Source of the DNA: Candidatus Methylacidiphilales bacterium
GTDB lineage: Bacteria; Pseudomonadota; Gammaproteobacteria; JASGCS01
Length of the DNA stretch: 41,638 nucleotides
Direction of reading: 5' to 3'
Assembly: GCA_030054035.1 (NCBI GenBank)
Contig: JASGCS010000010.1
Location: 1 to 41,638 of the forward strand
The notes under the pieces are model-generated. The model was not told the origin of the DNA. It saw only the letters and a program-made list of their open reading frames with translations, and made no database searches. How positions within the stretch are numbered: position 1 is the first letter of the stretch; each line of letters opens with the position of its first letter. Below are positions 18,077 to 25,088 of the stretch, in pieces. Made by a program: the position numbers and the translations under genes.

Positions 18077-19594
18077 ATGCAAGATTCTTTATTTATAAAG
18101 ATACTAAATGCTCATCTTGGAAGAGCAAAGGTTTCTCGAGTGGACCATGCAGAATTGCTCAGTGCAAAGCTTGGAAAAAAAGTACTTTTAAAGCGGGAGG
18201 ATACTCAAATATGTAACTCCTTTAAACTTAGGGGCTCATTTAATAAGGCATGGCACATCTCGCAAGGTAACCCCCGTGCGGTGTTTTGTTGCGCTTCGGC
18301 AGGAAACCACGCACAAGGAGTGGCACTAGCCGCTCAAATATTAGGGCATCGTGCAGTTATCGTTGTTCCTACCATTACCCCTACAATAAAACTCGAAGCT
18401 ATCAAGCGACTTAACGCTACGGTTTTACAAAAAGGAGAAAATTTTGATCAAGCCTACCAGTATGCCTGTGCGTTAAGTAAAAAAAACCGTTATGCCTATA
18501 TCCATCCCTATGACGACGAATTGGTTATTGCTGGCCAAGGTACGGTAGGATTAGAGATTCATCAACAAATCAAAGATCCATTAGACACGGTGTTCGTTCC
18601 AGTTGGAGGTGGTGGGCTTCTCACTGGAGTTGCGGTAGCATTAAATAAACTTAGACCTTCAACTACGATCATTGCGGTAGAAGCTAATGATTCAGCTGGC
18701 TATGCAAGTGCACTTAAAGCACGAAAAAGAATTGTACTTCCTAGCGTGGGGTTATTTGCAGACGGCACGGCAGTTAAACAAGTTGGTCGTTTAGCTTGGA
18801 AATACGCAATGCCATTGGTAAAAAATTCTATTACCGTAACCACTGATGAAATTTGTAGTGCGATTAAAATTCTATTTGAAGAAACCAGAGCTATGGTAGA
18901 GCCTGCTGGCGCTTTGAGTTTAGCTGGATTGATGAAATACTATAATAAAAAGCACGTTAAACGACCTGGTGCGGCGTTAGCTATTATTAGCGGAGCGAAT
19001 TTAAATTTTAACCAATTAAGGTTTATCTCAGAAAGAACTCAAGTGGGTGAAAGAAGCGAAGCTATATTTGCGGTTACCATTCCCGAAAAGCAAGGTTCTT
19101 TTTTACGACTCGCGCGCTTGTTAGGTAAAATTAAAATTACTGAATGTAATTATCGTTATACTGGTCAGAAATATGCAAGGGTATTTTGTGGTCTAGAAAT
19201 TGATGACAGCTCAAAAAAATTCAAAGAGTTAATTAAAAGACTATCCCATAATGATTTTCAAACCAACATGCTCACCGATAGCGATATTGCAAAAACTCAT
19301 GTGCGCTATATGGTTGGTGGAGTTTCCAAGGTGCCCGAGCGAGTTTACAGATTTGAATTTCCCGAAAAACCCGGCGCCTTACTTAACTTCCTAACTCAGA
19401 TACATGCCGGGGGTTGGAATATCAGTTTATTCCATTATCGAAATCATGGTTCAGATTATGGCAGAGTGCTCTGTGGTTTTCAGGGGGTTGAAAATAGTAA
19501 TAAATTTATTCTCTCGTTGGGGAAGCTTAATCTAGAAGCAAAAGATATTACCGATGAATTAAGCTACCAACTTTTTTTAAAATCTGATCATTGA
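18077..19594 (+). CDS. ilvA: Threonine ammonia-lyase (threonine dehydratase), biosynthetic
   Basis: IlvA deaminates threonine to 2-oxobutanoate, the first committed step of isoleucine synthesis, using PLP. The PLP lysine is Lys50 in NSFKLRGSF. The phosphate-binding and glycine-rich segments are SAGNHAQG (~74) and PVGGGGLLTG. The C-terminal ~170 residues form two ACT-like regulatory segments (PEKQGSFLRLARLLGKIKI and FPEKPGALLNFLTQI), as in the 514-residue E. coli enzyme that isoleucine inhibits. The length of 505 is normal. The start is placed at the ATG at 18077, which is probably read from a leaderless transcript. The 3' end overlaps the convergent fau gene by 47 bases. Confidence 0.95.
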   Translation: MQDSLFIKILNAHLGRAKVSRVDHAELLSAKLGKKVLLKREDTQICNSFKLRGSFNKAWHISQGNPRAVFCCASAGNHAQGVALAAQILGHRAVIVVPTITPTIKLEAIKRLNATVLQKGENFDQAYQYACALSKKNRYAYIHPYDDELVIAGQGTVGLEIHQQIKDPLDTVFVPVGGGGLLTGVAVALNKLRPSTTIIAVEANDSAGYASALKARKRIVLPSVGLFADGTAVKQVGRLAWKYAMPLVKNSITVTTDEICSAIKILFEETRAMVEPAGALSLAGLMKYYNKKHVKRPGAALAIISGANLNFNQLRFISERTQVGERSEAIFAVTIPEKQGSFLRLARLLGKIKITECNYRYTGQKYARVFCGLEIDDSSKKFKELIKRLSHNDFQTNMLTDSDIAKTHVRYMVGGVSKVPERVYRFEFPEKPGALLNFLTQIHAGGWNISLFHYRNHGSDYGRVLCGFQGVENSNKFILSLGKLNLEAKDITDELSYQLFLKSDH

Positions 19595-20171
19595 TAGTTA
19601 TTGCAACTGTAGGGGTGAGTATCATATCAAGGGGCACATCATGTTTTTCAGGTGCAATTACCTTTGCCGGTAACACTTGCCAGTCATAACAACAGCCTAC
19701 AGTAATCGTTGATGCAGTGTTACCTGCTAATGCTCTATCGTAGTACCCATAGCCACTGCCAACTCTATTTCCCAAACAATCAATGGCGATGAGAGGTATA
19801 AAAATCACATCTAAGTTAGAAATTGTAATTTTCCTTCCGCTAATTTTTTTACCTGGCTCATAAATCCCAAACTGATTTTTAACCAGCGCTTCACCTACAT
19901 TCCATTTAAAAAAAACCAAAGACGAGTCAAAGGTAACTGGTAAATAAATCGTTTTGGTAAAATTATATAATGTGGTTAAGGTGTTTAATTCATTTTTAAA
20001 CGGAACATAGCTTGCGATAGTTTTGGCGTGGGTTAGTATAGAAAGTAAATGACCGGTAACACTGTTCGGCAATAATTGAGCACAATGGTTTTGGTAAGAT
20101 GGAGTTATTTTATTTCTGATACTTTGAATTTTCTTACGAAGGATTTCTTTTGAGTATGAACTATTCTTCAA
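19548..20171 (-). CDS. fau: 5-formyltetrahydrofolate cyclo-ligase
   Basis: This 207-residue cytosolic enzyme uses ATP to convert 5-formyltetrahydrofolate to 5,10-methenyltetrahydrofolate. The family signature appears as RVGSGYGYYDRAL, close to the usual GxGGGYYDR. An N-terminal KEILRKKIQSIRNKI basic helix is also typical. The start is a TTG at 20171 inside the end of zapA (11-base overlap), supported by alignment of the N-terminal helix; no ATG lies nearby. It is the last gene of coaE > zapB-like > zapA > fau. In relatives the 6S RNA gene (ssrS) often sits between zapA and this gene; here there is no space for it. Confidence 0.9.
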   Translation of the reverse strand: MKNSSYSKEILRKKIQSIRNKITPSYQNHCAQLLPNSVTGHLLSILTHAKTIASYVPFKNELNTLTTLYNFTKTIYLPVTFDSSLVFFKWNVGEALVKNQFGIYEPGKKISGRKITISNLDVIFIPLIAIDCLGNRVGSGYGYYDRALAGNTASTITVGCCYDWQVLPAKVIAPEKHDVPLDMILTPTVAITINDQILKKVGSLIHR

Positions 20172-20469
20172 AAGATTTTTTTAAGTTCGCAATGGTATTA
20201 GTGATGGTGATTCCAAGCTCTTGTTCTTCTGAAACTAACTCTGCTAATAACTCTTTAGTTTTTTGTAAATCAAAAATTTCTTTTGCTAGGGTTAAGCTAA
20301 TCAGTGGAAATAATTGATTGATAGGAATATTGCCATTTTCGTTTAATTTTTTTGCTTCATTTTCAATGTAGGTTACCAGATCTCGCAAGAGTTCTTGCTC
20401 TTCAGGTAAACAACTTACCCTAAGTTCTTGAGAAAGGATTTGAATATTAACTTTTACTTTCTCGGTCAT
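20161..20469 (-). CDS. zapA: Cell division protein ZapA
   Basis: ZapA binds FtsZ and promotes bundling of the Z-ring. The 102-residue protein has the family layout: a short beta-rich N-terminal domain (KVNIQILSQELRVSCLPEEQ, compare the usual I.G..Y...C...E...L) followed by a long coiled-coil helix (~35-100) with many Leu, Glu and Lys. Its ATG overlaps the stop of the upstream zapB-like gene as ATGA, which implies translational coupling. Identification rests on the domain pattern plus the zapB-like and fau neighbours. Confidence 0.88.
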   Translation of the reverse strand: MTEKVKVNIQILSQELRVSCLPEEQELLRDLVTYIENEAKKLNENGNIPINQLFPLISLTLAKEIFDLQKTKELLAELVSEEQELGITITNTIANLKKSFEE

Positions 20470-20669
20470 TGGCCGAGCTCACGATATCTGCTAATCATAT
20501 GATCAATTCTGTCATTGGCTTTTTCTAATTTTCTAAAGAGGATATCGTTTTCGGCATGCAACTCTAAGTTGCGGTCCTTTAATTTTTTTGTTTGCGCACC
20601 TAAAAAAATAGCCAAGTCTACTAAACGCTTTATTTCATTTATAAACTTAGTATGTTCTTCTGTGTTCAA
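20466..20669 (-). CDS. ZapB-like small coiled-coil protein (TIGR02449 type)
   Basis: This 67-residue protein is almost entirely one predicted coiled coil (KKLKDRNLELHAEN, ILFRKLEKANDRI). It has the size and position (immediately before zapA) of the TIGR02449 family of beta- and gammaproteobacteria. A role in cell division with ZapA is inferred from the neighbourhood. Initiation is at TTG (20669): a strong AGGAGA lies eight bases upstream (20678-20683). The stop overlaps the zapA start as ATGA. Confidence 0.82.
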   Translation of the reverse strand: MNTEEHTKFINEIKRLVDLAIFLGAQTKKLKDRNLELHAENDILFRKLEKANDRIDHMISRYRELGQ

Positions 20670-20677
20670 GATTTGCG

Positions 20678-20683
20678 TCTCCT
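20678..20683 (-). promoter_or_regulatory. Shine-Dalgarno site fixing the TTG start of the zapB-like gene
   Basis: AGGAGA on the minus strand sits eight bases before the TTG at 20669. It is one of the few strong Shine-Dalgarno sequences in the window and decides the use of a non-ATG start. Confidence 0.7.
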
Positions 20684-20696
20684 GTTTTTTATTTTA

Positions 20697-21293
20697 TCAT
20701 ATTCGTAATGACAAAATATCATGTAATTTCAATACTTTAGACTTTATTTGTTCAGGAGTTTCTTCGGTGTCAATAGTTAATTCTGCGAGCGCGAGATAGT
20801 CAGCAAGGGGTGGCTGGGCTGCGATGGCTTTTTTCGCTAGGGTTTGTGTCATGGAGTCGCGCTGTATCAACCGTTGCTCCCTGACTTTTTCACTTGCTTT
20901 AACGACAATTATAGCTAGTGCATCATTCCAGTAATTTTTGTCAATGAGCAAAGGAATTGAGAGAATGCAATAGGGGCTTTTCGCTTGCCTGATGGCTAAG
21001 CGTGCCGAATCTCTAACATAGGGATGGATAATAGATTCCAATCTCATTTTAAAGTAAACACTGGTCAGCATCAGTGATTTTACTAGCGTTCGCTTTAGTT
21101 CTCCATTGGTGTCAAAATAATCATCATTGAGCAGTTCTTTAAGTTCCATCCAACAAGCGGTGCGGGGTTTTTGCACCTCTTTGGTAATGTGGTCTACATC
21201 TATACAATTGATTCCTAACTCAATAAAATACTTTTCGATGGTACTTTTACCACTCGCAATTGGGCCACATAAAATAACAAAATGATCAGACAT
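20697..21293 (-). CDS. coaE: Dephospho-CoA kinase
   Basis: CoaE phosphorylates the ribose 3'-OH of dephospho-CoA, the last step of coenzyme A synthesis. Visible motifs are the P-loop GPIASGKST (10-18), the substrate region DVDHITKEV, RLESIIHPYVR, SIPLLID, and QRDSMTQTLAKKAIAAQ with its lid arginines. The length of 198 is typical. It leads the operon coaE > zapB-like > zapA > fau. A perfect TATAAT (minus strand, 21307-21302) ends eight bases before the ATG and there is no Shine-Dalgarno sequence, so the mRNA may be leaderless. The P-loop differs from the common GGIGSGKS form, but the GKS core is intact. Confidence 0.93.
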   Translation of the reverse strand: MSDHFVILCGPIASGKSTIEKYFIELGINCIDVDHITKEVQKPRTACWMELKELLNDDYFDTNGELKRTLVKSLMLTSVYFKMRLESIIHPYVRDSARLAIRQAKSPYCILSIPLLIDKNYWNDALAIIVVKASEKVREQRLIQRDSMTQTLAKKAIAAQPPLADYLALAELTIDTEETPEQIKSKVLKLHDILSLRI

Positions 21294-21303
21294 AGTGTAC
21301 TAT
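21292..21303. promoter_or_regulatory. 12-base near-palindrome shared with the rpiA|ilvA region (copy 2)
   Basis: ATAGTGTACTAT on the plus strand is the exact reverse complement of 18037-18048. It overlaps the coaE start codon on its left side and -10-like hexamers for both genes on its right side. Confidence 0.4.
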
Positions 21304-21310
21304 TATAGGT
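21294..21310. promoter_or_regulatory. coaE|L,D-transpeptidase bidirectional promoter
   Basis: Only 17 bases separate the two start codons. On the minus strand TATAAT (21307-21302) lies eight bases from the coaE ATG. On the plus strand TACTAT (21298-21303) lies seven bases from the GTG at 21311, with ATAACA (21274-21279) a possible -35 at an 18-base spacing. The two -10 boxes overlap, a symmetric arrangement described for bidirectional bacterial promoters. Both transcripts would be essentially leaderless. Confidence 0.5.
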
Positions 21311-21829
21311 GTGATTAGCTTTTTTCCCTTACCTGCCAATATAGGCATTGAGCCAAGTCAGTTGTGGCTCTATGTATCTATTGAAAAACAAAGCCTAATG
21401 TTATTAGAGGGGATTGTCGTTAAAAAACAATACCAAATATCAACATCAAAATTTGGTATTGGTAATCAGCAAGGTAGTTATAAAACCCCGACTGGCTGGC
21501 ACGAAATTGCAGAATGCATAGGTCATCATGCTTCTCTTGGTGAAATTTTTAAATCAAGAATAAGTACCGGGCAATTGTATAGTAATGCAACTGAGAAGAA
21601 CGAGGATAGTATTACGACAAGAATACTTTGGCTACGAGGGTTGGAACATGGTTTAAATGTTGGCGAAGGTATTGATAGTTATGATCGATTTATTTACATT
21701 CATGGCACTAATCAAGAACAGTTGATTGGCACACCTGCATCGTTTGGTTGTGTGCGCATGGGAAATAGTGATATTGCCGAAATGTTTCCAATTGTTAATG
21801 TTAAAATGTTGGTACTCATCTCTCAATAA
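21311..21829 (+). CDS. L,D-transpeptidase (YkuD) family protein
   Basis: The 172-residue protein is a YkuD domain almost from end to end. The N-terminal strand PSQLWLYVSIEKQSLMLL matches the start of the fold, GSYKTPTGWHEI is the conserved PTP/G segment, and the catalytic motif is IHGTNQ... followed by ASFGCVRM with the nucleophilic Cys and upstream His. Family members form L,D cross-links in peptidoglycan or attach proteins to it. There is no signal peptide or membrane segment with the GTG start at 21311, and no upstream start could add one because coaE begins 17 bases away. Export is therefore unexplained, although similar signal-less members are known in proteobacteria. It is followed three bases later by metZ. 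Confidence 0.85.
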   Translation: MISFFPLPANIGIEPSQLWLYVSIEKQSLMLLEGIVVKKQYQISTSKFGIGNQQGSYKTPTGWHEIAECIGHHASLGEIFKSRISTGQLYSNATEKNEDSITTRILWLRGLEHGLNVGEGIDSYDRFIYIHGTNQEQLIGTPASFGCVRMGNSDIAEMFPIVNVKMLVLISQ

Positions 21830-21832
21830 TCA

Positions 21833-23041
21833 ATGTCCAAATCTATGCCGAATGATAATCAAAAAAACTCAAAAAAACCATTAGGTTTTTCCACTCGAGC
21901 TATTCGGGTGGGATGGCGCAGATCGCATCGAGATGCCCATCATGACCCATTAATTCTCACCTCAAGTTTTAGATTTGAGAGTGCGGAAGATGGAGCAGAT
22001 CGATTTGCTAAACGCAGCTCAGGTGATATTTATACTAGGTTCACTAATCCTAATTGCACCATACTTGCAGAAAAGATTGCTAGTTTAGAAGGAGCGCAGT
22101 GTGCTGTAACTACAGCAACTGGAATGGCTGCGATCAATGCATGTTTTTTAGGGCTATGCGGAGCTGGAGATCATGTGGTAGTTGCTGAAGATGTTTTTGG
22201 AGGCACTTCTACTCTCGTTGATACCTATTTACCAAAATATGGAATTGAAGTCACCCGAGTGCCAGTTGATTCATTAGATTTGTGGCGCAGTTCAATTAGA
22301 AAAAATACCAAGCTATTTTTTTTAGAGTCACCTACCAATCCACTGCTTAAGGTTGCCGATATTCCAGGCATTGCTCAAATTGCAAAAAATCACAAAATTA
22401 TTGTAGTTGTTGATAATTGCCTTCCTACTCCCGCGCTGTCACAACCCTTGTCACTCGGTGCTACCATCATCACGCATTCTGGTACTAAGTTTCTTGAGGG
22501 CCATGGACGCACCTTGGGCGGAGTTATTGCTGGACCATCCGATTTGGTTGGTGAAGTGATTTACCAATTTATCAGAAATAGTGGGCCGAGTTTGAGCCCA
22601 TTCAATGCTTGGGTAATCTCAAGTGGATTATCTACGCTTGAGCTTAGAATGAATGCAATGAGTGCCAATGCATTACGAATTGCCGAGTTTTTATTAACAC
22701 AACCAAATGTTTCTAAAGTACATTATCCGACCCTGCCAGGAAACAAATTTTCTACCCTCTGTGCTGCTCAAATTAAATCAGGAACTCCTCTAGTTAGTTT
22801 TGTTTGTAATGGAGGTAGAGAAAAGGCTTTTTCTTTTTTGAATAAGTTGGAAATTATCTCGTTATCTGCAAATCTTGGTGATGTTAAAACCATGGCCACC
22901 CATCCAGCCACCACCACGCATGCGCGTTTACGCGATGAACAGAAACTAGCGTATGGGATTGAAGAGGGGCTGATTAGAATTTCTGTCGGGCTTGAAACAG
23001 TCTCGGATCTTGTTGATGATATTAGCTCAGCGTTGGCTTAG
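21833..23041 (+). CDS. metZ: O-succinylhomoserine sulfhydrylase (Cys/Met metabolism PLP enzyme)
   Basis: This 402-residue member of the Cys/Met metabolism PLP family most resembles MetZ, which makes homocysteine directly from O-succinylhomoserine and sulfide in methionine synthesis. Key features are YTRFTNPN (67-74; the Tyr contacts the PLP phosphate of the neighbouring subunit), TATGMAAI, LESPTNPLL, VVDNCLPTPALSQPL, and the PLP lysine Lys219 in THSGTKFLEGHGR. The C-terminal SLGDVKT/HPATTTHA-like segment is seen as ANLGDVKTMATHPATTTHA. A cystathionine synthase or lyase activity cannot be excluded by eye. It starts three bases after the transpeptidase stop. Its TAG and the TAA of the convergent SDR gene overlap within four bases. 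Confidence 0.9.
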   Translation: MSKSMPNDNQKNSKKPLGFSTRAIRVGWRRSHRDAHHDPLILTSSFRFESAEDGADRFAKRSSGDIYTRFTNPNCTILAEKIASLEGAQCAVTTATGMAAINACFLGLCGAGDHVVVAEDVFGGTSTLVDTYLPKYGIEVTRVPVDSLDLWRSSIRKNTKLFFLESPTNPLLKVADIPGIAQIAKNHKIIVVVDNCLPTPALSQPLSLGATIITHSGTKFLEGHGRTLGGVIAGPSDLVGEVIYQFIRNSGPSLSPFNAWVISSGLSTLELRMNAMSANALRIAEFLLTQPNVSKVHYPTLPGNKFSTLCAAQIKSGTPLVSFVCNGGREKAFSFLNKLEIISLSANLGDVKTMATHPATTTHARLRDEQKLAYGIEEGLIRISVGLETVSDLVDDISSALA

Positions 23042-23688
23042 ATACTTAAAAATCCCGAACTCTGCTTTTCAAGTAATAGGTTTTGGTAAAAAGGCCATAA
23101 TGAGTCTGGGGTTGGATATTGTTTTAAATCACTACCCGGATGACTTTGTTGTCTTTCTGGGCATTGAAGTTTAGGCACTGCGATTCCGTAGATTAATAAT
23201 TTCTCTTCAAAAATGCGTTCTTCAATATAAGAACGCAATCCACTTTGGGCTATACTCAGCGCACCCCAATAGTGCTTAGGGGTTTCTGAGTGATGATAAA
23301 AAATACTAGCTTGATGATGAGCAAATAATGGGATAATTTTTAGATCTAATAAAAAAATAGTGTCTAAATAAATATTAAAAATTTGTTTCCACTCTGCAAA
23401 ACTTAGCTCTTGCAGCGGAGCTAATGTACCAGTAGTTATATTACAATGAAATAAGGCCTCGGGAATTAAAGATTCTTTTTGAAGTTGCACCGCGATCTTT
23501 TCTACTTGCAATTCTGTCCCATCAAGTACCTCAATTAGTATGGCATCTTGCAGCTCTTCACTGAGTTGTTCTAAACTACTTTTGTTTTGATCAAGGCCAA
23601 TAACTAAACCTTGTTTAGATAAATTTTTACAGAGCATTGTACCAATTGAGCTACCGGCTCCATTTACTATATAGGTGGGTTTTTTCAT
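23038..23688 (-). CDS. SDR-family protein (YciK position) with lost catalytic residues
   Basis: The 216-residue protein has a Rossmann N-terminus (TYIVNGAGSSIG, 5-16), as in short-chain dehydrogenases. It lies third in ubiG > phosphatase > SDR, the place of the YciK-like gene in Pseudomonas. The active-site motif is degenerate: where relatives have WGAYxxxK the sequence reads WGALSIAQ (141-148), so Tyr is Leu144 and Lys is Gln148. The NNAG-type motif is replaced by HCNITTG (81-87). It probably binds a nucleotide but is unlikely to be a normal dehydrogenase. The start is placed at the ATG at 23688, which overlaps the stop of the phosphatase gene as ATGA. A longer frame to 23739 lacks support and would add residues before the first Rossmann strand. 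Confidence 0.8.
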   Translation of the reverse strand: MKKPTYIVNGAGSSIGTMLCKNLSKQGLVIGLDQNKSSLEQLSEELQDAILIEVLDGTELQVEKIAVQLQKESLIPEALFHCNITTGTLAPLQELSFAEWKQIFNIYLDTIFLLDLKIIPLFAHHQASIFYHHSETPKHYWGALSIAQSGLRSYIEERIFEEKLLIYGIAVPKLQCPERQQSHPGSDLKQYPTPDSLWPFYQNLLLEKQSSGFLSI

Positions 23689-24338
23689 ATTAATGCTAAA
23701 AGCTCTATTGGAGATTGAATGGTAAAATTTGCATTCCATTGTATTGATTCGCCTATTGGGGCGTAACCATAGGCAGCCAGCACGGTTATTACCCCAGCAG
23801 ATCTACCTGCCTCAATGTCTCTTTTATCATCACCAGTAAAAATACACTGGTTAGGAGTAACTTCCGCAATCGTACAAGCTTGGTAGATCATTTCTGGATC
23901 TGGTTTTCCAACACTAACATTATCTCGGCATACGATAGCATCCATACATTTGTCTATCCCGAGATAGGTAAGTATCGGCAAAGTAAACTCTGATTGTTTA
24001 TTGGTCGCAATACCAATTTTAATTTTTCTCTTCTTTAACTGAGTGATAAGCTCTTCCACTCCCTCAAATAGTACTGTATTATAAAAAAGATTTTCTCTAT
24101 AAATTTTGAAAAATTCTTGCCGCTGTTTTTCTATTTCTATGTCGCTTAGTTCAGGGCAGGCGAGTTTAATCATCGCACCTGCACCACCAGAGACATATGC
24201 TTTGGTTTCTGCTTCAGCTACTGGCGATTGTTTATTTTTTGCAAGAAGTAAGTTTAATGTGGTATTTAAACTAGCGTTGGAATCGAGCAAAGTTCCGTCT
24301 AGGTCAAATAGTGCAAATTGTATTTTGGAATTAGCCAT
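23685..24338 (-). CDS. gph: HAD phosphatase, phosphoglycolate phosphatase / MupP-like
   Basis: The 217-residue HAD hydrolase has motif I FDLDGTLLDS (11-20), motif II GIATNK, and motifs III/IV GKPDPE and FTGDDKRDIEAG. The cap domain lies between motifs I and II. Family members hydrolyse 2-phosphoglycolate. However, the ubiG-HAD-SDR arrangement is also that of Pseudomonas MupP, the N-acetylmuramic acid 6-phosphate phosphatase of cell-wall recycling. The sequence alone does not separate the two, so the symbol is provisional. It begins six bases after ubiG and overlaps the SDR gene by four. Confidence 0.85.
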   Translation of the reverse strand: MANSKIQFALFDLDGTLLDSNASLNTTLNLLLAKNKQSPVAEAETKAYVSGGAGAMIKLACPELSDIEIEKQRQEFFKIYRENLFYNTVLFEGVEELITQLKKRKIKIGIATNKQSEFTLPILTYLGIDKCMDAIVCRDNVSVGKPDPEMIYQACTIAEVTPNQCIFTGDDKRDIEAGRSAGVITVLAAYGYAPIGESIQWNANFTIQSPIELLALI

Positions 24339-24344
24339 GACTCT

Positions 24345-25034
24345 TTATGGCATTTTCTGAAATGCTAAAAAATAATTCACATTAGGGACGGCAGTTTTAT
24401 ACCAATAATTTACTAATGGAAGATACCCCATACCTTGTAGTGTAACTAAACGCATTGCATAGTTTGCAGTGAGATCTACAAGTTCAGATGGTTTAATAAA
24501 AAAATTATATTGGTGGGTTCTTTTCGGCACTAGAGAGAGTAGGTATTCAGCTATTACAATCGCCTGCATGAAACTTTGCGGCGTTCTGTTTATGGTGGTG
24601 ATGCAAAGGTAGCCATTGGGTTTGAGTATAGAAGATAGATTGTGCAAGCACTGTGGAAGCTCTTTTGGTGAAATATGCTCTAACACTTCAAATGCAACAA
24701 TACAATCAAAAGGTTCTTGAGTTTGAAAATTAACTTGATTCATAGATGAAGTGGTTAGATAGGTAATAGGTAATAATTGATTCTCGTTATGTTTTTTGGC
24801 AATATCAATCATCGCTTCACTTTCGTCAATACCAGTTACCTGTGCTCCGAGTTTTGCCAGTGATTCAGAGCTTAGACCTCCACCACAGCCAAAATCCAGT
24901 ATCTTTTGGTTTTTAATTTCAATTAATTTTTGCACCATCGAAATCCTGAAAGAATTCATACTATGAAGTGCTGAAAAACTTCCTTTTTTTTCCCAGTATT
25001 CATGGGCTAATCTATCAAAACTATGGGGGTGCAT
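24345..25034 (-). CDS. ubiG: Ubiquinone biosynthesis O-methyltransferase UbiG
   Basis: UbiG performs both O-methylations of ubiquinone synthesis using S-adenosylmethionine. The 229-residue sequence has the N-terminal family segment FDRLAHEYWEKKGSFSALHSMN, SAM motif I ILDFGCGGGLSSESLA, the acidic ribose-binding end GIDESE, and motif VAFEVLEHI, followed by TTINRTPQSF. It leads a minus-strand operon and is divergent from gyrA, with 54 bases between. A TATAAC box on the minus strand lies six bases before the ATG. A ubiquinone-based respiratory chain is implied, consistent with the membrane-linked dehydrogenase at 13336. Confidence 0.95.
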   Translation of the reverse strand: MHPHSFDRLAHEYWEKKGSFSALHSMNSFRISMVQKLIEIKNQKILDFGCGGGLSSESLAKLGAQVTGIDESEAMIDIAKKHNENQLLPITYLTTSSMNQVNFQTQEPFDCIVAFEVLEHISPKELPQCLHNLSSILKPNGYLCITTINRTPQSFMQAIVIAEYLLSLVPKRTHQYNFFIKPSELVDLTANYAMRLVTLQGMGYLPLVNYWYKTAVPNVNYFLAFQKMP

Positions 25035-25088
25035 GTATTGGTTATATGATAAAATACAGACTAAATTTAAGCTATTTTACCTCATTTT
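25035..25088. promoter_or_regulatory. ubiG|gyrA divergent intergenic region
   Basis: The 54-base gap has -10-like TAAAAT (25050-25055) and TATTTT (25073-25078) facing gyrA, and TATAAC facing ubiG six bases from its ATG. No good -35 element is visible, and there is no Shine-Dalgarno sequence before gyrA (the bases just upstream of its ATG are pyrimidine-rich). Confidence 0.35.

Noticed and set aside
23689-23739. Longer SDR start overlapping the phosphatase gene by ~50 bases
   Set aside because: The ATG at 23688 gives an ATGA coupling and a normal Rossmann N-terminus.
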